64,000 nucleotides of DNA from Sclerurus mexicanus (lineage: Eukaryota; Chordata; Aves; Passeriformes; Furnariidae), in the NCBI GenBank assembly GCA_013396755.1, contig VWZF01005254.1:794281-858280 (forward strand), written 5' to 3'. Positions 1 to 11,700 of the stretch are shown here, piece after piece. The notes under the pieces were generated by a model. That model made no database searches and had not been told where the DNA came from. It worked only from the letters and a program-made list of their open reading frames with translations. Numbering within the stretch: the stretch's first letter is position 1; every line of letters begins with the position of its first letter. The translations under genes were made by a program, and so were the position numbers.

Positions 1-396
1 GCTGAAAGGGGAGGAAATAGCCAGGAACAATCAAGAGAAGATTATGTCTAAGTGTTTCTTTTTGATAACATATACAAATCACTCCTTAATGATAGTTTAG
101 GAAGAAGTTGAGAGACTTAAAAGTCAGTGTATGAGTAAGTATTTTTCAAGGTGAGTTTGGGAGTGCAGGAGTTCTCAGTTGCATGTTTGATGAACACAGA
201 TTAACTTGAAGACCATTGTGCAACTGCTAAGCAGAAAGCCTGGCTAGGTGACATTTCCATGGTCAGAGAAACAACCTAAATTGTCTTCCTAATGGGCAGA
301 GGCCTAACACATACCTGTTTATGTTCATGTTGACCATAAGTCAATCTCAGATGTGACTAGTAACGTGTTGATTAATAGAAGAAAAAGTAATTGTTT
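1..396. other. intergenic, nothing recognised
   Basis: AT-rich single-copy sequence with no splice-bounded reading frame, known repeat or RNA gene that I can recognise. It leads directly into the duplicated block that starts at 397. Confidence 0.6.
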
Positions 397-760
397 TTTT
401 CTTACTTCAAATCCAAAAGTATGTTCAGGCCAGGACACAACAGAGATCCCCCAGAATGACACAGCAAAAGCATCTTCTTGAAAATATTTCAGTAACCATG
501 CAAACCTGACTGGTAGTAGGAGATGTCTGAAAATATAATGGGATGTTATTTGCATGTAATGTTCTGTATGACATTGCCAGGAAACATTAAAACCCCAACT
601 CGGTGTGTGTCAGTGTAGGCCTAAATTAAGAAGAGGGGCTGGTGAGTGAGAAATGAATGTAACCAAGGATGGCTAACTTGAAGTTAAGCCCCGTGGTTAC
701 CAAAGTTCTTAAGAGAAATAAAGGCAGGAATATACTGTGTATATATATATATATATATAA
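397..760. repeat. left-flank block, first copy of a false duplication
   Basis: This 364-base block recurs at 1335-1698 at a fixed offset of 938, including the same nine-unit (AT) tract at its end. It stops exactly at the single N at 761. The apparent lack of divergence and the N boundary point to an assembly artefact rather than an old duplication. Short ORFs inside it are duplicated with it and are not genes. Confidence 0.9.
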
Positions 761-761
761 N

Positions 762-1333
762 TCTGTTGAGGTTGTGCTTTCAGTACTTTCTGCACATTCA
801 TATTGGCTCCAGCAGTCAAGACAAAAGGCTCTTTCTGTGTGCACTATAATGCAAGGGCATGGTGATTTCTCATTGCTCCAAAGCAGCTGGTGCCCACTGT
901 TCTCTTTCCTTCCTGGCAAGCAAAGGCAGATACCCAGCACCTCAGGCTTCACGTGGTCACCTCAGGCCTGGTGGTCACCTCTGCATTTCCCAAGTGAGTG
1001 TAGTCAGTGGTCCTCAGTGCCATGCCATGCCGCAGAGCATCAACACAAGAACAAGATCTCACATTTCACAGCCCTGCCATGGCATCTAGAAGCCTCACAT
1101 GTAGAAGCAGGAGAAAATACTTCTCGCATGATGTCTTTGTCCTCAAAACAGGAACCCTTCTTATCTCTGATTGTTTCCCCTTAGCCCTACCCAAAAAGCT
1201 CTAGGAGAATTGGTGGTGGAGGGGCAGTTTGGGATATTAAGTAAAGCAGTCTGATCTACCCCTGGTTAATGTCAGGAGAGTCAACACCAAGCCTACTAGT
1301 AATAAATTCCCATCATCCAATCTATGCCTTCCA
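762..1333. repeat. misplaced copy of right-flank block
   Basis: These 572 bases recur at 2134-2705 (offset 1372) and are bounded by single Ns at 761 and 1334. The true position is almost certainly 2134-2705, because that copy runs on into unique sequence. The 171-, 76- and 65-residue ORFs here are repeated in the second copy and have no coding support. Confidence 0.9.
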
Positions 1334-1334
1334 N

Positions 1335-1698
1335 TTTTCTTACTTCAAATCCAAAAGTATGTTCAGGCCAGGACACAACAGAGATCCCCCAGAATGACAC
1401 AGCAAAAGCATCTTCTTGAAAATATTTCAGTAACCATGCAAACCTGACTGGTAGTAGGAGATGTCTGAAAATATAATGGGATGTTATTTGCATGTAATGT
1501 TCTGTATGACATTGCCAGGAAACATTAAAACCCCAACTCGGTGTGTGTCAGTGTAGGCCTAAATTAAGAAGAGGGGCTGGTGAGTGAGAAATGAATGTAA
1601 CCAAGGATGGCTAACTTGAAGTTAAGCCCCGTGGTTACCAAAGTTCTTAAGAGAAATAAAGGCAGGAATATACTGTGTATATATATATATATATATAA
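1335..1698. repeat. second copy of left-flank block
   Basis: Matches 397-760 base for base where compared. Unlike the first copy it continues into unique sequence (1699-2080) that reaches the real gap. Removing 761-1698 would leave one copy of each block in a sensible order. Confidence 0.9.
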
Positions 1699-2067
1699 AA
1701 CTGCTAGCTGTGGGTAGTGAAATCTCTGAGTGGCTGGTATTTGGTGAAGTATTTGGACAGCCAGTCTTTGCTGCAAACAGCAGTGTGTCTGTGTGCTAGG
1801 GATTAGTGTAGGGAGTGTTGCAATCTCTGTCCCAGTCCAGAAGATGAACTAAGCTTTATATACCTTTTCCATGTATGTATAAACTCTATGTGAGGGTGTT
1901 ACTAAGTTCTTTGCTAAAAGGATTCAGGTGCTTGTGGAGGTAGGTGCAACCGGGTAAGAACAACTTTGTGTTTAAACCAGCTCCAGGTATTGTGGTATTT
2001 TGGTCAGAACTGCTGTTCTCTCAAGCAAGCAACTTCAGAATTTCTTTATAATTAAATCGGGGAGGGT

Positions 2068-2102
2068 GGGGGGGGGGGGGNNNNNNNNNNNNNNNNNNNN
2101 NN
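2068..2102. other. assembly gap (22 Ns) after a poly-G run
   Basis: Thirteen consecutive G (2068-2080), preceded by shorter G runs from 2059, lead straight into Ns 2081-2102. A G homopolymer or quadruplex-forming tract is a common cause of sequencing drop-out and probably produced this gap. Confidence 0.9.
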
Positions 2103-2133
2103 GTATATTGTAGAGTAACAGAGAGGTTTTGCA

Positions 2134-2705
2134 TCTGTTGAGGTTGTGCTTTCAGTACTTTCTGCACATTCATATTGGCTCCAGCAGTCAAGACAAAAGG
2201 CTCTTTCTGTGTGCACTATAATGCAAGGGCATGGTGATTTCTCATTGCTCCAAAGCAGCTGGTGCCCACTGTTCTCTTTCCTTCCTGGCAAGCAAAGGCA
2301 GATACCCAGCACCTCAGGCTTCACGTGGTCACCTCAGGCCTGGTGGTCACCTCTGCATTTCCCAAGTGAGTGTAGTCAGTGGTCCTCAGTGCCATGCCAT
2401 GCCGCAGAGCATCAACACAAGAACAAGATCTCACATTTCACAGCCCTGCCATGGCATCTAGAAGCCTCACATGTAGAAGCAGGAGAAAATACTTCTCGCA
2501 TGATGTCTTTGTCCTCAAAACAGGAACCCTTCTTATCTCTGATTGTTTCCCCTTAGCCCTACCCAAAAAGCTCTAGGAGAATTGGTGGTGGAGGGGCAGT
2601 TTGGGATATTAAGTAAAGCAGTCTGATCTACCCCTGGTTAATGTCAGGAGAGTCAACACCAAGCCTACTAGTAATAAATTCCCATCATCCAATCTATGCC
2701 TTCCA
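2134..2705. repeat. right-flank block, authentic copy
   Basis: Same 572 bases as 762-1333. It continues into unique sequence after 2705, so this copy is taken as the real locus. Confidence 0.88.
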
Positions 2706-5700
2706 ATAAAAGAAGCCATTATGAGCCCTAGTATGAAAGAAGAGCACCAAGCTTCCACTTTTCTTCACGGGTTGTAGGCTAAAGTGATGAAATGGGCTAG
2801 AAATACATCTGAGGTTTAATACATGAACTCTCAGATATCTACTGGAAAGATGATACTTTCATTGTCCAGTTGTCATAAGCTACTTTTTTTCATGAGTTTT
2901 CATCTTAACACATACATTCTCTGTTTGACTGCCAAGGGACATTTTATCTTTGTTGTTCGAGGAAATGTGTAGGTGAGGTCCTTGAGACTGCATCAGTTGC
3001 AGGTTCAGGATGAAGCTTCAGATCCCATCATTATGCCTGTGGTAATGTATTGGTTATCATTGCTCAAAATTTCTGGGTGTCTGAAGGAAAGTATCTTCTA
3101 TCCAAAGAAATAAATATAATGAACTCTGAAATCTTAACACCAAAGCAATACTTCAATCTCTGCAGACTGTATTTTCAGCTCCCAAAAGACATTTTGTCCG
3201 CTATGGTCCCAGTGTATTCTCTTCTGTCATACTCAAGTGGTCTTCCTACAAAATTATGGCTGTGCATCTCATGGAAGTCCATTGAGGTTTATTTAATACA
3301 TAATTACTGATCTAGAATAGCAGTAAACCATTGGTAGCCATAACGTTGTGTAGCAACAGGTTATGCAGTTGAACTCTACGTTGTGTCAAGAATCCACTGA
3401 CATCTTCCTTTGATATCTCTGAAGCTTTGTTTTAGAAAAGACAGTGATCAGTTCATCTCTCCACCTTTTGTGCCCTACCTTTGTTTTTACAGTCTTCTAC
3501 CTTACTTTTCATTCAGTCATCTGTTTATCAAGCTAAAGAGCACCAGTCTATTTGTTCCTCGTGGGGAAACTATTCATCATCTTAATTGCCTTTCTCTGAG
3601 ACTTCCCTAGTTCCAAGTTGTATATTTTCTGTAATGTGAAGGGACAAAGCTGTGGTGGTGCATTTCACCCCCAGGAAAAGCCCTCATATAGTATTTATGG
3701 TACAGGTGCATTGTAAGTTACACAGCTGGAAAATGGCACTTTGTTCTCTATTCCTTTTATAAAAATTCCAAGTGTTTGACTTCTTTTGAACTGATACTTT
3801 GTAGAGTAGTAAATACTGAGATTATGTTCCCAAACTGACCTGCAGTGGTTCTTTTAATGCCCATGACCATACATGTGAAACTTGGATCCTGCATGAACAA
3901 CAATTTTCTTTTGTTAGATTTTCTCAGCCACTTTATGTCCTAGACAAAGCTGAGTTATTACAATTGCCTTAGGGAGCAGTTGTTCTGATGGAACTGAGTA
4001 TGGAGATCTCTTTGTTAAACAAATAGAAGCTGCCTTCCTTCTTCTACTCACCCAGCCTAGCTCCCCTGACTTTCTCAAGAACTCCTTTTGCAGGACTTTG
4101 TTTTCCCAGCTATTGAAACCATCAAACTCATTTCCTCTTGTCCTGAGGGAGGAAACTGTAACCTGCCTTGGACTTCATTAAGCTGAAACTCTGCACTTTC
4201 AAATTAAATTTCAAACACTGATTTTAGTGAGACAAGAACCATCACTTCAATGAAAGGATTTATTTGGGTCTCAAGCAGAAGGCTCGTTTCTCCACAAAAA
4301 TCATGCATCAGGAGTAACTCCAAACATTACTTGCAGATATTTCACATTAAGATTCCTGAAGATTCAGCTGACAGTAGTCAGTACCAGGAATTCACTTAGC
4401 ACATCCTGAACTCGGTCTCTGGGGGGGTTTGCAATCCCAATACTGAGTTACTCCCAATACTGAGGGAGAGCTGGCAGCAGCTGAAACCTTGCCCTTTTGT
4501 ACCACTGGGAATGTGTCTAATTACTTCTGGTCAAGTAGCAATTTACATCATGTATCTCGCCTGTTTTTACACATCTTGCCTGTATGTTGTTGAAGACCAT
4601 GGGGTCCCTTGAGATTGATGGTTCTTCAAGCTCTCAGACTTTTCCTTCAGTGATGCCAAAATCCACTGAGTATTTGCCGAATGATGTCAGTTAATTTGCC
4701 ATCTCTCAAGACTGATGGTAAAAGAGTACTTCTTTGGTGATGGAGTGCTCTCCTGGGACTTGGAATGTTCTGGACTCTTTGCTTGCCAGGAAAACTCAAA
4801 GTTGGGAATCCATGCTCGTCCCAGTTACTGGAATTAATGCTTCCATTGGTTTGTTCTGATATTATTACTGTTGTTGGGAGCTTCGGATGCTAGTGGACAG
4901 CCCTGGTTGGTTCACATATGGAAAAAGAATGTCAAGATATATCATGAAGCATTAAGGGGAGACTTCTAGGATGGGGCATCCTGAAGGTGACTTGATCACC
5001 ACCAAAATGTGCCTGAATGTCTAAATTACACAGTGCTCATGGAGTTGCCTGGAGGCCCAGACTTGTTTTTTCCCAAGGATCCTTCACAAAGAAAGGCAGG
5101 ATGTAAATCTGATGATGGTTGTTGCTTTTATCCTGGCTACTGGTTGTGAATGACAGCTGGGGGTCTTGCTTTGGTTTACTTTGCTTTGCTTGCAAAGATC
5201 ACAAAGCATGCTGATGTACTTCACCCCACACCTCAGGTGTGTAATGGTTCTCCAGTCTAAAGTGAGTCTAGCCTTTTTTCTTGTTGGATTAAGTGCTAAT
5301 TTTTTCTAAGGGGACCTCATTTTTCACTTCATATTTAGCCATCCATTTCCTTTTCAAGACTTCCACCTGTTTGATAGTCTGTTATTTTTTAAAATGTAAA
5401 TAGGATATTTTCTATTTGATAAAGTCTGGGTATAGTGTAAGTAATTTGGTACGTGATACAGTACAAGGTTGAAATATAGGAATCTCTACTGGGGAAGTTA
5501 TCTGCTTGCTGTAAGGGTGTCTGTTTTCTTTCATCTTACTCTCTAGGGAATTTTTAAGTAGGAAAATCTTAGCTGAAACGCTGGTAATCGTGATATGGAT
5601 GAAGCAATCATCTGAGCTTGTACCAGCTTCACCTTTTAACATCCTTTTTTTCTTCAGCAGCATGAGAGAGATTCTGGTTTATTAACTACTCCTTCTAATG

Positions 5701-8700
5701 TTTTCTTCTTCCAGGTAACTTATTGGGGATTTTTTAAGAGCTTATGCTGGAACAATACTGTGTGCTCTTTCTTCCAGGAGTCAAGAAATCAATGTAATTG
5801 TTTTCTTTTCCATCTAGCACATTTCTGTGCACAAGGGCTCACTTCATAACTCACACAAAGCTTCAGCTGTTACTTTGTTATGCAGAAAAAAATCAAACTT
5901 TTCAGGACAATCTTCATACATGGTGGTTGCCAAAACTAAATGATCTACTGGTGTGACCCTAGGGAAGTACTCTCACTGGTTATCTGGCAGTTTTATGACC
6001 TTGCAGCAAGACTGTTAAGGTAGATCCACAACCACTGCTGAGAGCATTCTTTGCTGCAAGGCAACAGCAGTGAAAAATGTCCTCGTGACTTGCAAAGTCA
6101 TTGTTGGGGAGTTGCATTTGCATGAAGGCACTACACTGTTCCTTGGTTTCCATGCCTGATGTATCTGTTGCTGCTCTGTAAAAGTCTAAGATACACATTC
6201 AGTTACTATGTGAATGTGCGTGGTGTTGCCTGGATTTATCACACAGTGTGGGGCAGGAATGGGAGCACCCACAGGAGAAAAGACTGGTCATTCACTTGCA
6301 CACTTTAAGACATCCTCCATCTGTTGCTGTTTTTCCAAGTATCTTCCTTCTGACAGATGATCGTATGTGAGGTAAGAAAGGATATAATGTCTACAGTGCT
6401 AAAATACACTGGCAAACATGGATAACATTGTGCTGTAAGAAATGGTGGCAGGGGCAGTGAAGTGTGTGCGTGCTGCAAATACTGTAAAAAGTATGATTGT
6501 GGGAAAATATAGATTTTTTTTCAAGGTATGTTGACTGCACATACAATACTTGGAGGCTCTTTTTTCTGAATTTCAGGGGTAGCAAGCTAATGTCATGCAT
6601 AAAATGGTATTTGCCCTTCCTTTGCTTTCTTTGTAAGTAGAATTATAGCAGTGATGAAGAGAGACATAGTTTTTATTTATATGAATAAAGAAAGAAAGCC
6701 CTGCTTCTTAGGGTCTGCCTTGGAGTTGAATTATGTGGTAGTTCATGGAAAAGAAGTTAAAGGTTTTTCCCAATCTGGGTTACTTATGATAACAGCATGA
6801 CATGGTAACAGCATGAGCTTCTTCTACCTGATGTCTTGGAGAAGCCAAGGGTGCTGCGTCCAATTCAAGACATCCAACAATTCAAAAAGTACTCAGGAGG
6901 GCCAAGACAGATGGAGACTGGGGAGAAAGAAGTCAGACACCAGGCAAACACAGAAAGGAGGTGAGTGCACATCTTGCTAAGATGCCATGGATAAGTTAAC
7001 CTCCTTAGGATTAGGCATGGACAACACTAGACCTGAACTGTGCATCTGATCCCAGCCACTGCCTCAGAGTCTGACCAAGGGAAGAATGGTACACCTATAG
7101 AAACCGTGGCATGGTTTCCTGCACATGATCTGCCTTTCAATTGGAACTTTACAAGAGATACCTAATTTACTTGATGTCTTTTTCTCCACATCGATACAGT
7201 GCTATTTGCTACCTCTTTGTGCCAGCTGTAAGTTGTATGTTACTAGGTCACAACTGGCTTTGCAGAGTGCACTGCCAACTTTCAACGTCTTTGGAGCAGG
7301 ATGGGAGAAATGCTGAAGAGGATGGTAAGCCCTGGAGATGAAAAGGAGGAGGATTGGCTTGCAAACACATTCAAACATGCAAAATAGTAATCAATAGGTT
7401 TACTCTAAAAAGTATTTTCTGATAAGTAATTTCTGATAAGCTAATGGGTCTATTTGAGGAAAGATAAGAGTGTACTGAAAATAGATGGCATCTCTCCAAA
7501 ATAACTCACTGTGCAGGTCAAAAGCATTCCTTTAGAAGAATCTCCTGCTTGTCTTGGAAGATAACATCCCAAAGAGACTGCAGAGATAAAGTTCAGAGAG
7601 AGGAAAATACCTTTATTTGGAGTTTAATGAAGATATTAAAAGTACCTTTGAGTAAGGGTGTTCAGGGATAGTCAGTACATGACCGAGATGATTCCTTTTC
7701 ATCCTCCAAAGGATTTATGCATGGGTAAGGATGGCATTTGTTTGTGAAAGCAAACATTTGGTTCTGTTTGCGTGCTGTGACTTTTCCATTTGTGCGTGGT
7801 TAGGTAAGTACTGCAAGTACTTGATTAAAGCTGAAACTTCCTCCAGAGTTTGTAATGTTTGGTTTTGACAAATAATCAAGAAACATACTTTTCTCTGTTA
7901 GTCAGCAGCAAGGGTTGAAAGGAGTAACATTTTACGAGGCCTAAATACCATCTGTTTAAAAAAAAATAAATGATGAGGAAATGGTAATGCTCTTTTCCAT
8001 TAGTTCAGATGTCAACTGTTTCTGTACTCCAGTACTCCACAGAAATTCATCTGCTTTACAAATCTGAGTATTTTTTTCTGACAGTCTTGCTTTTCTATCT
8101 ATTTATAGTTTCCATCATACATCAGTCTCTGTATTAGCAAGCAATCATTGTGATTTAAAAAAAAAAAAAAAGTATTGAAACCACATATATATATGCTGTG
8201 GGATCTAATAGTGTGAAAACTGCTGCCAAAGTTGTCAATGTTTTTTTCCAGAACCTTGATATTACTGTCCTGTGTAAATGCAGGGTTTTATTTTCCATGG
8301 TTAAGTTTGCTTGATGTCAAACATTGACTTTTTGCTCAAGTCAGAGAAATATCAATTTCTACCATGTTACTTGAGCCACCCTCTCATTGTATTTTAGAGG
8401 TGCAAGAGAAAAGCTTTCTAAAGATAGAAGAGTATTAGATGAAGAATACATCTCTGTGTAAATATTGGAAGTCTTCTATAATAAAGTTACACAAATGTCC
8501 CAGCTTCTGTCAAATTGCTCATTTGCAGCTGACATATTGCCACTTAAAAGCAGTGCCTCACTTTTGGCTGAGCTCCATGTTGGACTTTATAACATTGCTC
8601 TGCATTTCTTTATTCAGCATAAATTATTTTACTACTGGGTGTAGCTCTTTATGAAGCCTGTCTCCTGGAGATATTGCCAGTGGAAGGAAGTATAACTATA

Positions 8701-11700
8701 TGATATTTACCTTCCTATGATGCTGTTGCAGTTGCACTATTTGACTCATGCTTAGTACAGTTTGTTTTAGAGTAATAAGTGAAGGTCAGTGGAGGAAGAA
8801 CTGTTCCTATATTCACTTGGAAAAAAACAAATGGAGCAAAGCACAAAGAATCATCTGCTTGGGGTTTTTTTCACTTGTAATACACAATTGACAGCAGAAT
8901 GGAGCTATACCTTTCACAGTTGTGACCTGTGGAAAAGTACTCCAACACCTTTTGGAATAACAGTAGATAAAGAAAGAGACAAAATACCCTTTTCTGATTC
9001 AATTTTTGAAATGTCCTGGAGGTGAGGTGTTTGGAAGACATGAGACACCTGTTAGCAGAAGAGACCCCAAGAGCAAGGCTCTGCAATGCCTTGGAACTGG
9101 GAATCTATATTTAACAGCAGCAATGGCTGTGCATCCTGTTCCTCATTGGTTTCCTGCTGCGCCCCCAGCATGTCAGATTCCTTCCCTTGCAAAAATGGAA
9201 GTTTAGATGGTCTCCCTTTCATTTCTCTCCCAAAACAATTTGTCATGCATTTGTGCTCGCAGTGCTAAAATAAGTTTATTAACATATGTAGACACCATTT
9301 GAGCTTTTCAAACAAAACCTGTAGCATAAGGACCCAATTATGTGATTGTATAGTTTATGATCCTTTTAAATTTAAAACTCTATGTAAAAACTTACTGGAA
9401 GCTTCAAGAGTCTTCAAACTGTCAGCCTGAATTGCCACAGAAACTAGCATTTCTCTGATGTAATGTAAATCCAGATTGTTCAGCGGATATGATTAAATCT
9501 AGAAGTAATTTTAAGGAAATAAAGGCAGAATTCAAGGCACGGTTCTCCTAACTTTAGGAGAAAGACTTCTGCTTTGTTCTTCTGGTGTTATTCAGAATCC
9601 ACACCATCCTGGTGTAAAATGGAAGAAAGCTGAAATTAAGAACCTTAGGCTCTCCAGAAATCCTATAGACATCTAAAGCCAAATTTCACTGAGATAAAAT
9701 TTCTATGGTGGAAGGTGGGTCCAGAAAAATTTGCATGTACATATATATTTGAGAAGAAGCCATATGGGAACAGCCAGGAAATTTCATTTTTGCATTCTCA
9801 ACATCTCAGGGGAGATTTTTTTGAAGAACATATATGTCATTTATTTGCCAGAAAAGTAGAAATCCTAACACTTGCAGTCTGAATAGCAAAATGTCAAAAG
9901 GGTTAAGATCCGTAAAAAATTACAGAAAAAGAAATCATTAAATGCTTTGTGAGGAAGGTACTGATATCCTTTGCAAGTAGAATTCAGTCTTTATTGGCAC
10001 TAACTGCAAAGGGAGATGAGTGCTGCTTATCATCACAGCGGGGGTTGCATATTCAGCTGAAGAGTCTCCATCACCATGGTATTTTCAGCAGTTTTCAATT
10101 TTAATCATCAAGCTTTGCTTTAGAGATGGAGAAAGCTTCTTAGTTCCCTTGCTCCTTTTTAACAGGTGGTAAAAGGATTTGCTGAAGATACACAAGATTT
10201 TGGCAACTGCAAAAATAGATGTTCATCCTCTGAATCCCTATCCCATATCCTAATTAAAAGAAATTGAGGTCATCCTTCCTTCTGTGTTGTGAAATATACA
10301 GTCAAGTACAGCTTATATTAATTTGGCAGCAGGTTGCTTATGAGTTAAATGCTAAATGAAGAAGCACATATATTAATTTCAGCTGTCACCATGGGTGGTG
10401 ATTCTGTTCGGAGATATGGGAAAGAAAATGGCAAAAAGAACCAGGATGTTTATCTTTGCAATTCAGAATAAGCAATCAGCCACACAAAGTATCTTTCAGA
10501 TGGGAACATGTCTGTTGCTGTTTCTGTTAATCTAAAAGACATCTAGATCAATAAGCTGCATTATGAAAGGGGGCATGTGCATGCTCAAGCCCTTGTCTCT
10601 CCATGTCTTTTCCATCAGCACTGTTCCTCAGTGTACACAGGCTATTGCTTTCCCTTAGTGGCTTTGGTTTTTCACGTGTTGCATTTTCATGCTTGTTACT
10701 AAGTCTCCCCCTGAAGAAAGTTTATACTTCTCACTGATGGCATTCAATGTTTTGGGTTGGAGTGACTCCTTCCTCCGAAAAGAATGAGCTCCTTTCTTAG
10801 GGACCCCTTAGGGACCCTGTTTTGCTGTTTCAGTACAAAACAAGCCATCGCTGATGACTGCTGTGGTTCTTAGTGGAGGTGGCAGAAAGCCGCTTGCTCC
10901 TTCTGCTTCAGAAGAGAAACCCAAGGAAGGATCTCCATATCTTTTTGTCAGTGAGTCACTCATAAGAACCCAGGCCTTAAAATGCTAGCTTTGGTTATGC
11001 ACTTTTGGCAGGAAAACATAAATATTTAGTCACTGTTGCAAAGCCAAGAGAAACAACTGAATTCTGAGCCTTTGCATGTTGATTTCTAAAGAAAAAGAAA
11101 TCATAATATGGACCCTTATTGCAAGTATGAAGTATCTGATTTAAAAAGTATTGCCAAAAAGCAAGGCCCATCACAGATTTTGTAACAGGGATTCCTCTTC
11201 CCAAGGAAGTTGATCTCCTGTGTCCCAGTCCAGGCTTGGAAATCTGCACTAACAATGCACTTCATGCTTCCAAAATCTAGAAAGTAGATTGTATTGATGC
11301 TGTTCCCCTTTATTACTCTTCAGAAGGAAAAAGATACCTGTTGAGCATCTGCATGGGATAGCACCTCTCCTGCCCCCACCTAGCCAGCTGCAGCAGAAAG
11401 TTGTCAGTGATAATCGTTCCTAAAAGGGTGATTTTTCTTCCAGGTAATAGACAAGATTGCAGGACAACTTGTTACAGCAGAACAAAAGTGACTACATACA
11501 CTTGGCGTTTGGGGACTTCTGTCTCTAACCTCAGTCTGCTTCTGGTAGAAAGGGAGAGAGCATGAACAAAGTAAGAAGTTGGCTTTAGAGCTCAGTAATG
11601 GAGATGAAAGTGCCTGCAACTCCAGGACAAACTTAGGTGGCCATCTTGCACTTAAAACTTTCAGATAGCCGGGTGATGTCGTGACACGTCGTGTTCAGGT

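Noticed and set aside
669..1184. 171-codon ORF repeated in part at 2146-2556
   Set aside because: Crosses the N at 761 and is created by the false duplication; no recognisable protein.
1..2705. Recent biological tandem duplication
   Set aside because: Interleaved order, single-N borders and apparent identity fit an assembly error better.
4434..4464. Short direct repeat (TCCCAATACTGAG twice)
   Set aside because: Only two units; no array, no CRISPR-like spacing and no further copies nearby.
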